Below are positions 7,377 to 15,686 of a stretch of DNA of 15,737 nucleotides, piece by piece (position 1 is the first letter of the stretch; every line of letters starts with the position of its first letter). The stretch comes from an uncultured Anaerococcus sp. (GTDB lineage: Bacteria > Bacillota > Clostridia > Tissierellales > Peptoniphilaceae). The notes below the pieces were generated by a model. The model saw only the letters and a list, made by a program, of their open reading frames with translations. It was not told the origin of the DNA and made no database searches. The translations under genes were made by a program, and so were the position numbers. The stretch is from contig NZ_CALTSY010000036.1 in assembly GCF_943908415.1 (NCBI RefSeq), forward strand, positions 1 through 15,737. The letters run 5' to 3'.

Positions 7377-7784
7377 TTATTTCATAAAGGCAACACAGTT
7401 ATATTCTGAAACTTCAACCAAACCATTTTTCTTATAAAATTTAATAGTTTTATCTGAATTTTGAGTTAGTAAAATAATCTGCCTTACTTCTTGGTAATCA
7501 TCTAGCATAAGCTCAAGCAATTTACTACCAATTCCCTTACCTTGGTATTTTTTTAAAACTAATATGTCTTGTATATAAATAATTGACACACCATCACCAA
7601 CTACTCTAGCAAGTCCTACCATATTGTCCTTATTCCAAGCAGTCCAAATGTTTAAAGAATTTTTTAAAGCTTTTTCTAATTGAGTAGGGTTTTTGGTATA
7701 GGCGGTCCACCCAACATCATTATATAACTTTAAAATTTTATCAAAATCTACCCCTATATCATTTCTAAATTTTATATTTTCCAT
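7377..7784 (-). CDS. GNAT-family N-acetyltransferase
   Basis: This 135-residue single-domain acetyltransferase would transfer an acetyl group from acetyl-CoA to an unidentified amine. The acetyl-CoA pyrophosphate loop is QGKGIG at residues 81-86, after the DILVLKKY strand, and the C-terminal FYKKNG motif (116-121) is typical of the fold. The N-terminal LYNDVGWTAYTKNP segment resembles a common group of small Bacillota acetyltransferases of unknown substrate. AAAGGAGG lies 5-6 bases before the ATG. The gene follows hsdR on the same strand after about 100 bp that include a weak hairpin, so it may be transcribed separately. Nothing in the context fixes its substrate. Confidence 0.88.
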   Translation of the reverse strand: MENIKFRNDIGVDFDKILKLYNDVGWTAYTKNPTQLEKALKNSLNIWTAWNKDNMVGLARVVGDGVSIIYIQDILVLKKYQGKGIGSKLLELMLDDYQEVRQIILLTQNSDKTIKFYKKNGLVEVSEYNCVAFMK

Positions 7785-7819
7785 TGATATCCTCCTTTAA
7801 TAATAAATTCAATTATATT

Positions 7820-7842
7820 AAAGGCTAATTCTTAGCCTATTA
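7820..7842. terminator. Possible terminator after hsdR
   Basis: AGGCTAA and TTAGCCT form a perfect 7 bp stem with a three-base loop (7822-7838) in the gap between hsdR and the acetyltransferase gene. The T run after it is weak on either strand, so termination would be partial at best. Confidence 0.45.
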
Positions 7843-7882
7843 TTCATTTTAATCTCCTAAAATTAAAGAAACTTATTATATA

Positions 7883-10800
7883 TTACTCAAAATAAGGCCT
7901 AATCTTCTGGTCTATAAACTTGTGGGTATCTTTTCTTAGCATGGATTTGAATTTTAGTAAGCTTAGGTCTTCTCCATTTGCCTGATTGTATAGGTCTTTA
8001 TCGGCGTTTTTGATTAGCTTATCTTCTCCTAGTGGCTTTTTGACTTCTTTTTTCTCTATTGGGTAATTTGCTATTAGAAATTCTAAATCGTCTCTATTTA
8101 CCTTATAGATTTCTGCAAACTCATCTATATTTGCTTGGATTATGGTGTTAAATTTGTCTTTGGCTACTTCTTCTATAATAGAGTCTTGGTATTTGTCTGG
8201 GTTTTTGTCTATCTCTTCTATAATTTGGCGATACACTTCCCCCTTGGCTGGGTTTTGTTTGATAAGCTCTGCTAGAGTTTTTTCTATTTCATCATTGTTT
8301 TTATGATTTATATCTCCTCTGCTATTGGCTTTTTCTTGGATGAGGCTGGTTAGATATGAGTAGTCTATGATGTTGGTGCTAATAGAAATAGGTTGGTAGT
8401 TGATATCTAATAGATCAAATTCATCATCTGATTGTTCTCCATCAGGGCCTATGAGAGCTTTTACATATTCATGGTATTCCATATATGCTTTTAGCTGGTC
8501 CTCACCAATTATATTTTTAAAATAATCTTCTTCATTAGCATAGTCACTATAAACCATCACAGCTGCATTGGCTTTATCAAATTTTTGAAAGGCTTTTAAA
8601 AACTCTTTCATGCTCTCATAGCCTACTTCTATCTCAGGATCATCTACTATTTGAAATTGCAATAAGTCATTCGCTGCATCTTCAAACCTGCGTTTGGCCT
8701 CCTTATAATCAGGTGCAGTTACAAAGTTGCCCCCACCATTGGAGTATAGACTAAAGGCATCTCTTATCGCATCTTTAAAGGCAAATGGAGTTCTAAATGT
8801 GACTATCTGCCCATAAGTTTTTCTATCATCAAAAAGCCTATTTGTCCTAGAAAAAGCTTGGATAAGCCCCTGCGGAGTCATAGGTGGCCTATCTATAAAT
8901 AGTAAGCTCAAGCTTGGTGCATCAAAACCTGTTAAAAGCCTATCCACTACTATAACTATATCCACCTGCTCGCTTCTAAGTTTATATTTATTTTTCTTAC
9001 GGGCTAGCCTATCATTGAGATTGCGGTTGTAGGCTCCTATAGTTTCTAGAGAAAAGTTTGTATCAAAGTCATCATTGTAATCTGCTAGGGCCTCCATCAT
9101 TTTTTCCTTATTTTGTGGTGTCATTTCTTTATTTTCTGAAATAGAATAAGTAATGGCTACCTTTGGAAAGTCTGCCTGCATTTTTCTAATCCTGTCAGAG
9201 ATTTTGACCTCACTTTGATTATTTTTAACCTCTTTAAAAAGCTCATAGTATTTTTGTGCATCTTTTATTGATGATGTAGTAAGTATAGCTCCATAGGACT
9301 TGCCCGGATCCCTATCTAGGGCAAATTTTAAGGCCATATTGTTGATAATATCATCTATTACTTTTAGTTTATAGGCATCACTTGCAAAATATCCACTCGG
9401 TATATATTCTTCAAGCTCTGCTAGTTCCATTTTATAAGCATTTTGTTCTGGGAAATGCTCGTCTACTATTTGGTAGGCTTGGTCCGTGGTTATCATCTGC
9501 TTATTTTCCACTTGAAAACCAAGCACAGCCTTATCACCTATGGCCTCTTTGATAGTATATTCATGGAGTCTCCTACCAAACTGTTCTTCTGTTGTTTGTG
9601 GCAAATCTCCCACAGCCTGCTTTTTATTTTCTACAAAGATAGGCGTACCTGTAAATCCATACCAAAGGGAGTTTATGAAAAATTTCTTTAATATATCCTG
9701 CTGCTCTGGGGAAATGGGCCTGTGGCACTCATCTACTACAAAGGCTACTTCTAATTGTTTTAGTTTTGCTAGCTGGCTATCACTTAGCCTATTTTCTCCC
9801 TTGCCAATTAGATAATTTAATTTTTGCACAGTAGTAACCACTACTGACCTATCCTTGGATAGTAGATGTTTTTTAAGATTGCCTACATTTTCAGTTGATT
9901 CTATATCTACCGTATCATTTTGGGCATAGGATAAAAATGAGTTTGTTGTCTGCTGGTCTAGGTCTACCCTATCTACCAAAAATATAGTTTTTTGGATACG
10001 GGGTATCTGATATAGGTTGCGGCTGGCCTTATAAGAAGTCAAAGTCTTACCAGATCCAGTCGTATGCCAGATATATCCTGACTCGTGCCTGCTTGCTGCT
10101 GCTTGCAAGGCCTTTATAGCGTGGATTTGATATGGTCTTAGTATAATAATATTTTTGCTAGCATCATCTAGGATACTATAAAAAGAAATCAGCTGGTGGG
10201 CTTGGGGAATGGATAAGACCTCTGTCGCAAAGTCAAACAAATCATCTACCGGCTCGTTTTTGCTATTATTCCAACGGGTTAGAAATTGTTTTTTGTGCTC
10301 TATATCATTGCTAGCGGCTATATATCTTGTAGTATGGCCATTTGATATAACAAAAGTTTGCAATAAGGAAAACAATCCACGGTACTTATCACTAGCCACA
10401 TAGCGGACTATCTGGTTAAAGGCCTCCATGTGGTTTACATTTCTTTTTTTAAGCTCTATTTGTATCAAAGGCAGGCCATTAAATAATAGAGTCACATCAA
10501 AACGGGCGTTTTGGTCCAAGTGATTGGTTTTTGGTGCTTGAAATTGGTTTATAACTTGATAGACACTAGACCCACCGGCTACGTCTTGGCGTTTAAAGAC
10601 TGTAAGCATAACCATGCCAAGGGAGGCCTCTTCCCTTTGTAGGGGCAATTTTGCTATGCCATTTTCCCCAACCAAAAACTTTCCTGCATCATAAAAGGAA
10701 GTAAATTCCATTTGGCTTTGGATCTGGCGAAACTCAGCATCAGTTAGAGGGTGGTCATCTAGGACATCCTTGTTATTTATCTCAAGTATCTTTCTAAAAT

Positions 10801-10924
10801 TGGCCCACAAGTCAGCATGGGTTTTGATACTTGGCTCATAGGTCCACTGGCTCTTGCCCTCACACAATCTTTTTATCAAAGCATCTTCTAATATTTGTTC
10901 ATCATCAAACTTTATCTCAACCAT
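7883..10924 (-). CDS. hsdR: Type I restriction enzyme, R subunit (HsdR)
   Basis: This 1013-residue motor and nuclease subunit translocates DNA using ATP and cuts unmodified DNA when bound to the HsdM/HsdS core. The N-terminal nuclease domain shows the PD-(D/E)xK pattern: Asp143 in RFDVTLLF, then Glu157 and Lys159 in IELKK. The SF2 helicase part has Walker A TTGSGKT at 288-294, DECH at 398-401, GFTGTP at 423-428 and motif VI QAFSRTNR at 689-696. A helical C-terminal region follows and ends in RPYFE. Length and motifs fit the type IC (EcoR124I-like) group. AGGAGG precedes the ATG, which lies 8 bp after the hsdS stop. All catalytic motifs are intact and no frameshift is seen, so it should be active. 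A decayed relative lies about 1.7 kb downstream. Confidence 0.96.
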   Translation of the reverse strand: MVEIKFDDEQILEDALIKRLCEGKSQWTYEPSIKTHADLWANFRKILEINNKDVLDDHPLTDAEFRQIQSQMEFTSFYDAGKFLVGENGIAKLPLQREEASLGMVMLTVFKRQDVAGGSSVYQVINQFQAPKTNHLDQNARFDVTLLFNGLPLIQIELKKRNVNHMEAFNQIVRYVASDKYRGLFSLLQTFVISNGHTTRYIAASNDIEHKKQFLTRWNNSKNEPVDDLFDFATEVLSIPQAHQLISFYSILDDASKNIIILRPYQIHAIKALQAAASRHESGYIWHTTGSGKTLTSYKASRNLYQIPRIQKTIFLVDRVDLDQQTTNSFLSYAQNDTVDIESTENVGNLKKHLLSKDRSVVVTTVQKLNYLIGKGENRLSDSQLAKLKQLEVAFVVDECHRPISPEQQDILKKFFINSLWYGFTGTPIFVENKKQAVGDLPQTTEEQFGRRLHEYTIKEAIGDKAVLGFQVENKQMITTDQAYQIVDEHFPEQNAYKMELAELEEYIPSGYFASDAYKLKVIDDIINNMALKFALDRDPGKSYGAILTTSSIKDAQKYYELFKEVKNNQSEVKISDRIRKMQADFPKVAITYSISENKEMTPQNKEKMMEALADYNDDFDTNFSLETIGAYNRNLNDRLARKKNKYKLRSEQVDIVIVVDRLLTGFDAPSLSLLFIDRPPMTPQGLIQAFSRTNRLFDDRKTYGQIVTFRTPFAFKDAIRDAFSLYSNGGGNFVTAPDYKEAKRRFEDAANDLLQFQIVDDPEIEVGYESMKEFLKAFQKFDKANAAVMVYSDYANEEDYFKNIIGEDQLKAYMEYHEYVKALIGPDGEQSDDEFDLLDINYQPISISTNIIDYSYLTSLIQEKANSRGDINHKNNDEIEKTLAELIKQNPAKGEVYRQIIEEIDKNPDKYQDSIIEEVAKDKFNTIIQANIDEFAEIYKVNRDDLEFLIANYPIEKKEVKKPLGEDKLIKNADKDLYNQANGEDLSLLKFKSMLRKDTHKFIDQKIRPYFE

Positions 10925-10932
10925 AGGCCCTC

Positions 10933-12126
10933 CTATACAAACATTTTTTGGAGTAGAGATTTTTTCATCATCTTATATGCATCTAGTAATTCTTCTTCCC
11001 TAGCAATTTTATCATCTAGGTTTTTAAAGAAGTTTCCTATTTTTTCTTGTTCTTCTGGGGTAGGGATTTTTACAATTATATCTAACATAGCATATTTTGA
11101 AATATTATACCTTGTACTACCTTGAGCCAAACCTACTACGGTCTTTCTGAATGATTGGCTTCTAAAAAGATAAGCTAAAAAATAAGTATTTAAACTTTTT
11201 AATGGTCTATATCCAAAACTAAAGCTATTTAAATAGACATAATCAATATCATGAGTCCAAGCTGAAGACAGTCCAACCTCCTCAGGAACTTCAGATGATG
11301 TTGTAAAAAATATATCCCCTTTTTTCACCATATTTTGCTTTAAATCCAAAACAACTTTTTCTAACTTGTCTTCTCTTGCAATAGTATTTGTATATACATT
11401 TTTATAAGTAACATATTGTGCATTTCCATGGCCAAAATCATCTTTCGTTTTTCCTGTTAAACTGTTAAACGACTCTCCTAACTCTTTTAATCGTTTTTCT
11501 TGCCAAACATTATCAAACCCATCAAATCTAAATTCAGGGACAAGGGAATCTTTTTTAGGAAACATTTTTTGGACCATAGATTTTTTAAAGGCAATGCTTT
11601 GGTCTAGGAGCTTTTCTTGATTTTCAATCAGCTGGTCAATTTTACTAAACAAGTTCCCTATTTTTTCTTGTTCTTCTAATGAAGGCATGACAATATTTGA
11701 TTCTTTAATATCACTAGAATTGATTGACTCAAATGTCGATCCACTAGAAAATCTTTTCCAATAGTTATTAACTTTTTTATTTTCTAAATCATAATATAAG
11801 AATCTATTACCACTAAGCGAACATACACCTCTACCTATAACTACTTCTTTGTCATTTAATGCTAAATCTCCTACCGGTGCTCTGACCGTCATTAATATAT
11901 CATTAGGATATGATATTTTGGTTAATTGGGTGGTGAAAATTCTAGGTTTGATTTTTCCATTTTCAATATCCGCATTACCCTGAATTAGCGGAGGATAATT
12001 TGAATCATTTACATAATTTTCACTGTTAGGAGATTGACCCATTTGGACATTAAACTCATTACATAATTTCTTGCTGACCCACTCCCCATCAAAACCAAAA
12101 AATCTAAGCTCTGGAACCCTAGTCAT
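10933..12126 (-). CDS. hsdS: Type I restriction enzyme, specificity subunit (HsdS)
   Basis: This 397-residue subunit reads the two halves of the bipartite target site and orients HsdM and HsdR. There are two target-recognition domains (about 20-148 and 210-354). Each is followed by a conserved helical spacer beginning EEQEKIGN (151-158 and 358-365), and each half opens with a related VPE(L/F)RF.GFD segment (4-13 and 196-205). The helices end in MVQKMF and LLQKMF, the usual arm-to-arm repeat of HsdS. The ATG at 12126 is chosen because AGGTGG lies just before it; a GTG nine bases further upstream has no such site. The start overlaps the end of hsdM by 8 bp. The recognition domains look more AT-rich than hsdM and hsdR, as is common where they have been exchanged. 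The target sequence cannot be predicted here. Confidence 0.94.
   Translation of the reverse strand: MTRVPELRFFGFDGEWVSKKLCNEFNVQMGQSPNSENYVNDSNYPPLIQGNADIENGKIKPRIFTTQLTKISYPNDILMTVRAPVGDLALNDKEVVIGRGVCSLSGNRFLYYDLENKKVNNYWKRFSSGSTFESINSSDIKESNIVMPSLEEQEKIGNLFSKIDQLIENQEKLLDQSIAFKKSMVQKMFPKKDSLVPEFRFDGFDNVWQEKRLKELGESFNSLTGKTKDDFGHGNAQYVTYKNVYTNTIAREDKLEKVVLDLKQNMVKKGDIFFTTSSEVPEEVGLSSAWTHDIDYVYLNSFSFGYRPLKSLNTYFLAYLFRSQSFRKTVVGLAQGSTRYNISKYAMLDIIVKIPTPEEQEKIGNFFKNLDDKIAREEELLDAYKMMKKSLLQKMFV
11030..11056. repeat. Intragenic hsdS repeat, copy A
   Basis: This 27-base segment encodes the conserved EEQEKIGN(F) start of the distal helical spacer. It matches copy B at 11651-11677 in 26 of 27 positions. 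It marks the far edge of the second recognition domain. Confidence 0.8.
11651..11677. repeat. Intragenic hsdS repeat, copy B
   Basis: This segment encodes the same EEQEKIGN(L) spacer start after the first recognition domain. With copy A it encloses about 600 bases containing the central spacer and the second recognition domain. It offers a short patch of homology for domain exchange. Confidence 0.8.
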
Positions 12127-13714
12127 TGTTACCACCTAGGATTTGTAAAAATGTTTCTAGTTCCTTGCCTGCCTCTTCAGTACCTGCCACTAGGTCTTTC
12201 ATATACTTATATATTTCATGGCTTAGCCTTTGATTTTCTTTTTGGATCTCTTGGATATTTTTGGAGACCTCTCCTAGGTCTATGGGTTCTTCTTCCTCAA
12301 AGGTGTCTACATAGCGGGGGATATTTAGGTTGTAGTTATTTTCCTTTATCTCGTCAAATCTAGCTAGGTGGGCAAATTTGTCTATGTCTTCTTTTGACTG
12401 GTAGGCTTTGATAATTTTTTCTATATTTGCATCTGTCAATTCGTTTTTGTTGCCTTTTTTGACAAAGTCTTCACTGGCATCTATAAAATATACCGAACGG
12501 TCGGTCTTGTCTTTTTTTAGGATGATCAGGCTTACTGGAATACCTGTTGAATAAAATAGGTTTGGGGCAAGGCCTATAACTGCATCAAATAAGCCTTTTT
12601 CTAGGAGGATTTTCCTGATTTTTTCTTCCCTGCCTCCTCTAAACAAAACTCCGTGAGGTAGTAATATAGCCATGGTTCCTGAGTTTTTTAAGTGATAGAG
12701 TCCATGGAGCAAAAATGCAAAGTCTGCCTTTGATTTTGGTGGCAGCACTCCAAAATCTGCAAAACGTGGATCATCTAAAAATCCATCTGTGGCATCCCAT
12801 TTTGCACTATAAGGTGGATTCATCACTACTCCATCAAAGTTGGTTGGCTCATCTACTGGCCAGTCGTCTGATAAAGTATTGCCCTGGTTTAGGGATTGAT
12901 ATTCTAAAGGCACTCCGTGGAGGATCATATTCATACGGGCAAGGTTGTAGGTAGAGTTATTTAGCTCTTGGCCAAAATATCTTATCCTAGATGGTTCATT
13001 AGAAAAGTTTTTAGGATTTAAAAGCAAGGACCCAGATCCCATGGTTGGGTCATAGACTGTGTAGCCTTTGACATCTTCCTTGCCATCCATAACTATCATG
13101 GCCATTAGCTTGCTGACTTCTTGGGGTGTATAAAACTCGCCCGCCTTTTTGCCTGATTCGCTGGCAAAGTTAGATATCATATACTCGTAGGCATCACCTA
13201 GGACATCTCCAGAGTATGCTGCTAGGTTAATCTCTGATATTTGCTTTATAACCTTTGCTATTCTCTTGTTCTTATCCTGTAGAGACTTGCCAAGTTTGTT
13301 AGAGTATAGGTCTATATCTTCAAAAAGTCCAGCAAAGTTCTCATCTGACCTTTCTATTTCTGTAAAACCTTGGGCTAGGTGGTCTAGCTGAAAGGTACCT
13401 GCTTCTATCTCTTTGATAAAGTTTGTAAAGGTATGTTCTGGTTTGATAACAAAGGAATTGCTGTAAAGAAGCTCGCTTGTTAGTAAGTCTGCATCCTCAC
13501 TACGGTAGGCCTGTTCGTATTCTTCTTGTATATCGGCAAGGCTTATATCAGCTAGCTCTAAAAGCTCTCCTATTTCCTCAAGTTGCTTGTCTGATAGGTA
13601 TTTATAAAAAATGATGCCGAGCATATAATTCTTGTACTCATTGGCATCCATCTGGCTACGCAAATCATCAGATGCGGACCAGAGTTTGGTATATAAGTTA
13701 TTAGTAGTATCCAT
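12119..13714 (-). CDS. hsdM: Type I restriction enzyme, modification subunit (HsdM)
   Basis: This 531-residue adenine-N6 methyltransferase subunit uses S-adenosylmethionine; two copies join one HsdS to make the modification enzyme. The N-terminal helical HsdM domain covers about 1-150. EFYTP (193-197) precedes the cofactor motif I, DPTMGSGSL (222-230), and the catalytic motif IV is NPPY (299-302). Length and motifs match the type IC group. AAGGAG lies a few bases before the ATG, and TATAAT (complement of 13736-13741) about 20 bases further upstream may be its -10 box. It is first in the hsdM-hsdS-hsdR order and overlaps hsdS, so modification is made before restriction. The sequence shows no defect. 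Confidence 0.96.
   Translation of the reverse strand: MDTTNNLYTKLWSASDDLRSQMDANEYKNYMLGIIFYKYLSDKQLEEIGELLELADISLADIQEEYEQAYRSEDADLLTSELLYSNSFVIKPEHTFTNFIKEIEAGTFQLDHLAQGFTEIERSDENFAGLFEDIDLYSNKLGKSLQDKNKRIAKVIKQISEINLAAYSGDVLGDAYEYMISNFASESGKKAGEFYTPQEVSKLMAMIVMDGKEDVKGYTVYDPTMGSGSLLLNPKNFSNEPSRIRYFGQELNNSTYNLARMNMILHGVPLEYQSLNQGNTLSDDWPVDEPTNFDGVVMNPPYSAKWDATDGFLDDPRFADFGVLPPKSKADFAFLLHGLYHLKNSGTMAILLPHGVLFRGGREEKIRKILLEKGLFDAVIGLAPNLFYSTGIPVSLIILKKDKTDRSVYFIDASEDFVKKGNKNELTDANIEKIIKAYQSKEDIDKFAHLARFDEIKENNYNLNIPRYVDTFEEEEPIDLGEVSKNIQEIQKENQRLSHEIYKYMKDLVAGTEEAGKELETFLQILGGNND
12132..12137 (-). promoter_or_regulatory. Ribosome binding site deciding the hsdS start
   Basis: AGGTGG on the minus strand lies 5 bases before the ATG at 12126, inside the last codons of hsdM. 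It favours this ATG over the GTG at 12135 and implies translational coupling to hsdM. Confidence 0.6.
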
Positions 13715-13970
13715 TATCTTCTCCTTAATATATACATTATAACATAGGCGGTATATTTATGGGCTTGGTCTTGGGATTCATTGCTTAAATTTTTCCAAGA
13801 AAATAGCACCTAGCTTATCTAGATGCCTTCAAACAAATTTATATTATCTAATTCTTTGCTATAAAATGTTAGTTAACTTCCTCTGTTTATTTATATAATA
13901 TTTGACTCTATTATTATAACACGACATCCCCTAAGGGAAATCCTCCAAATATATAAAAAGTTTTCAAATA
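13715..13970 (-). promoter_or_regulatory. hsdM upstream region
   Basis: No gene is seen in this AT-rich gap. It holds the AAGGAG site of hsdM (13721-13726 region) and a TATAAT at the complement of 13736-13741, without a clear -35 partner. A second TATAAT-like run lies near 13915-13920. A short CCCCTAAGGG palindrome at 13928-13937 lies about 35 bp after the glyoxalase stop, but it has no T run, so I do not call it a terminator. Confidence 0.4.
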
Positions 13971-14348
13971 TTATCTTTCTATAATCTCAATCTTGTATCC
14001 ATCTGGATCTGTTACGAAAAAGTACTTGTCTGAATTGTCACTTAGTCCTCTGAGTTCTGTAACTTCATAGCCTTTTTTGCTTAACTCTTCCCTAAAGGAT
14101 TTGATATCTGGGTTAGAAATTGCTATATGGCCGTAGCCATCTCCTAGGTCGTAGGCTTCTTCTTGGTCGTAATTGTAAGTTAATTCCAATTCATAGTCAT
14201 CAGATTCAGGAAGTTTTAGGTAAACAAGGTCAAATTTCTTGTCTGGAAATTCCTTTCTTCTACTTTCAACAAAGCCCAACTCTTCTGTATAAAACTTATA
14301 GGACTTATCAAGGTCCTTAACTCTAATCATTGTGTGTAAAAATTTCAT
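13971..14348 (-). CDS. gloA: Glyoxalase I (lactoylglutathione lyase family)
   Basis: This 125-residue metalloenzyme of the vicinal-oxygen-chelate fold resembles E. coli glyoxalase I along its whole length. It would isomerise the methylglyoxal-thiol hemithioacetal to an S-lactoyl thiol ester for detoxification. Expected metal ligands are His5 in LHTMIRV, Glu55 in LELTYN, His74 in GYGHIAI and Glu121 near the C-terminus in DPDGYKIEI. The strict spacing supports true glyoxalase I over a distant fosfomycin- or bleomycin-resistance relative. Low-GC anaerobes often lack glutathione, so the natural thiol may differ; that is inference. A weak AAGGAAG site precedes the ATG. The second copy of the structured repeat runs right up to the start codon and probably supplies its promoter and leader. 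Confidence 0.88.
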   Translation of the reverse strand: MKFLHTMIRVKDLDKSYKFYTEELGFVESRRKEFPDKKFDLVYLKLPESDDYELELTYNYDQEEAYDLGDGYGHIAISNPDIKSFREELSKKGYEVTELRGLSDNSDKYFFVTDPDGYKIEIIER

Positions 14349-14645
14349 TTATCTTCCTTAAAATATAAAGTATCCTTACAAATTGAATTCTAAAAATATC
14401 TTAAACAATGGTAAGCAAATATTTTTTGTTCCCATTGTTTGATCATTATTATCAATTAATTAAAAAGCACTTAAGTAAGTTTGATGATCATATCCTTAGT
14501 TCATAAGTAATTTCTAGGATATAATACACTCTTACCCTAATAAACAGACTTACTATCAATTTACAAAATTGATACACAACAGATGTAACTAGTGTCCATA
14601 TAAAAAACACTTTATAATCTTATAAAATCTTATAGTAAGTGATAG
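14349..14645 (-). repeat. Structured intergenic repeat, copy 2 (upstream of glyoxalase)
   Basis: This is the partner of 7046-7348, in the same orientation and again directly 5' of a minus-strand gene. Its hairpins are kept: AAACAATGG with CCATTGTTT (14403-14440); GATCAT with ATGATC around an inner TTAATTAA stem (14441-14489); and a perfect TATCAATTT-ACA-AAATTGATA (14554-14574). The GATCAT/ATGATC arm differs from copy 1 (GATTAT/ATAATC) on both sides, so that base pair is preserved. The inner TTAATTAA stem has one uncompensated change. The right end meets the IS30-type element. Confidence 0.85.
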
Positions 14646-15685
14646 ATTGTAAAATTAAATCCAACACTAGAATAAAATAAAAAACTCATACTAACTTCGT
14701 GTAAAATGTTAATAACAACAAAAACACACACGGAGGTTAATATGAGTTATAAACATCTTACCCTAAATGATAGAAGTAAGATAGAGCTACTAAGTAAAGA
14801 GGGCTATTCTTCTAGAAGAATAGCGAAAGTTTTGGGTTTTCTTCACTTCACTATATCTAGAGAATTGAAAAGATGTGCTGATCTTTGATGCACAGAATGA
14901 TAAGGTTAAGAAATCATCATTAAAAGGTAGAAAATCAAAAGTAGATGATAATTTAAGGAGATCTATAGTCGAAAAACTTCATAGAAAATGGTCTCCTGAG
15001 CAAATAGCAAACACTGTATGTTAAGATATTGTATGCTTTAAAACAATATATAATTGGATTTATTCAGGAATTATAGACTTTGATATTTCAAAGCTAAGAA
15101 GAAGGGGTAAATCAAGAAAAGTCAAAGAAACAAGAGGCAGATTTAACATTGGTAAATCAATAAACAAAAGATCAAAAGAAGTCAAAAAAAGGAATACTTT
15201 TGGTCACTGGGAATTAGATACAGTTGTATCATCCAGAGGAAAAAGTAAAGGTTGCCTAGCAACATTTGTAGAAAGAAAAACTAGATTCTACATAGCTTTA
15301 CCCATGGTTGATCGAAGCAAAAAATCAATGTTAGAATCTATTAATAAACTAACTAAATCATTACCACAAGAATCCTTAAAGACATTTACATCTGATAGAA
15401 GTAAAGAATTCGCTTGCTATGAAGAGGTTGAAAAACAAGGAATAGACTTTTACTTTGCAGACGCATATTCAGCATGGCAAAGAGGAAGCAACGAAAATTC
15501 AAATGGGTTGCTAAGGGAATACTATACTAAGAAAACAGACTTATCTAAAATATCTAGCCAAGAACTTATTAAAAATTTAATAGAGCTTAATAATAGACCT
15601 AGAAAATGTTTAGGATATCAAACTCCATTTGATTTATTTATGCACGAACTTAGTTTACTTTAGGTGTCGCAATATTATTTGCAAT
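14646..15685 (+). mobile_element. Degenerate IS30-family insertion sequence
   Basis: An approximately 1.04 kb element is bounded by imperfect inverted repeats. The left end (14646-14669) starts ATTGTAAA and ends CAACACTA; the reverse complement of the right end (15661-15685) starts ATTGCAAA and ends GACACCTA. About 17 of 24 positions agree. The single transposase gene between them is broken. No target duplication is evident. The left end abuts the structured repeat and the right end abuts another possible IS edge. Confidence 0.65.
14742..15663 (+). pseudogene. IS30-family transposase, frameshifted and interrupted
   Basis: The start ATG follows CGGAGGT by four bases. The first 48 codons (14742-14888) encode the helix-turn-helix MSYKHLTLNDRSKIELL...SRELKRCADL and end at a TGA. 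Homology resumes in another frame at 14887 (DAQNDKVKK), meets an in-frame TAA at 15022-15024, and then runs open to 15663. The DDE catalytic residues are all present in the second frame: Asp at 15217-15219 (HWELDTV), Asp at 15394-15396 (TSDRSKEF) and Glu at 15493-15495 (RGSNENSNGLL). The C-terminal NNRPRKCLGYQTP box is typical of IS30. IS30 members are not known for programmed frameshifting, and a stop codon adds to the damage, so I call it dead. Missing codons at the frameshift suggest a small deletion. Confidence 0.9.
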
Positions 15686-15686
15686 T

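Noticed and set aside
9443..9815. Plus-strand open frames of 80-90 codons within hsdR
   Set aside because: They lie antisense to the conserved helicase core of HsdR and have no ribosome site or recognisable domain.
11030..11677. Repeats in hsdS as a possible CRISPR or mobile repeat
   Set aside because: There are only two copies about 600 bp apart and they encode the conserved HsdS spacer helices.
7883..13714. A novel defence system in the restriction cluster
   Set aside because: All three genes have complete classical type I R-M motifs, and no extra gene is inserted between them.
13863..13931. Short minus-strand reading of 22 codons starting ATGTCGTGTTAT with a purine-rich stretch upstream
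   Set aside because: It is too short, has no recognisable peptide features and lies in AT-rich promoter-like DNA.
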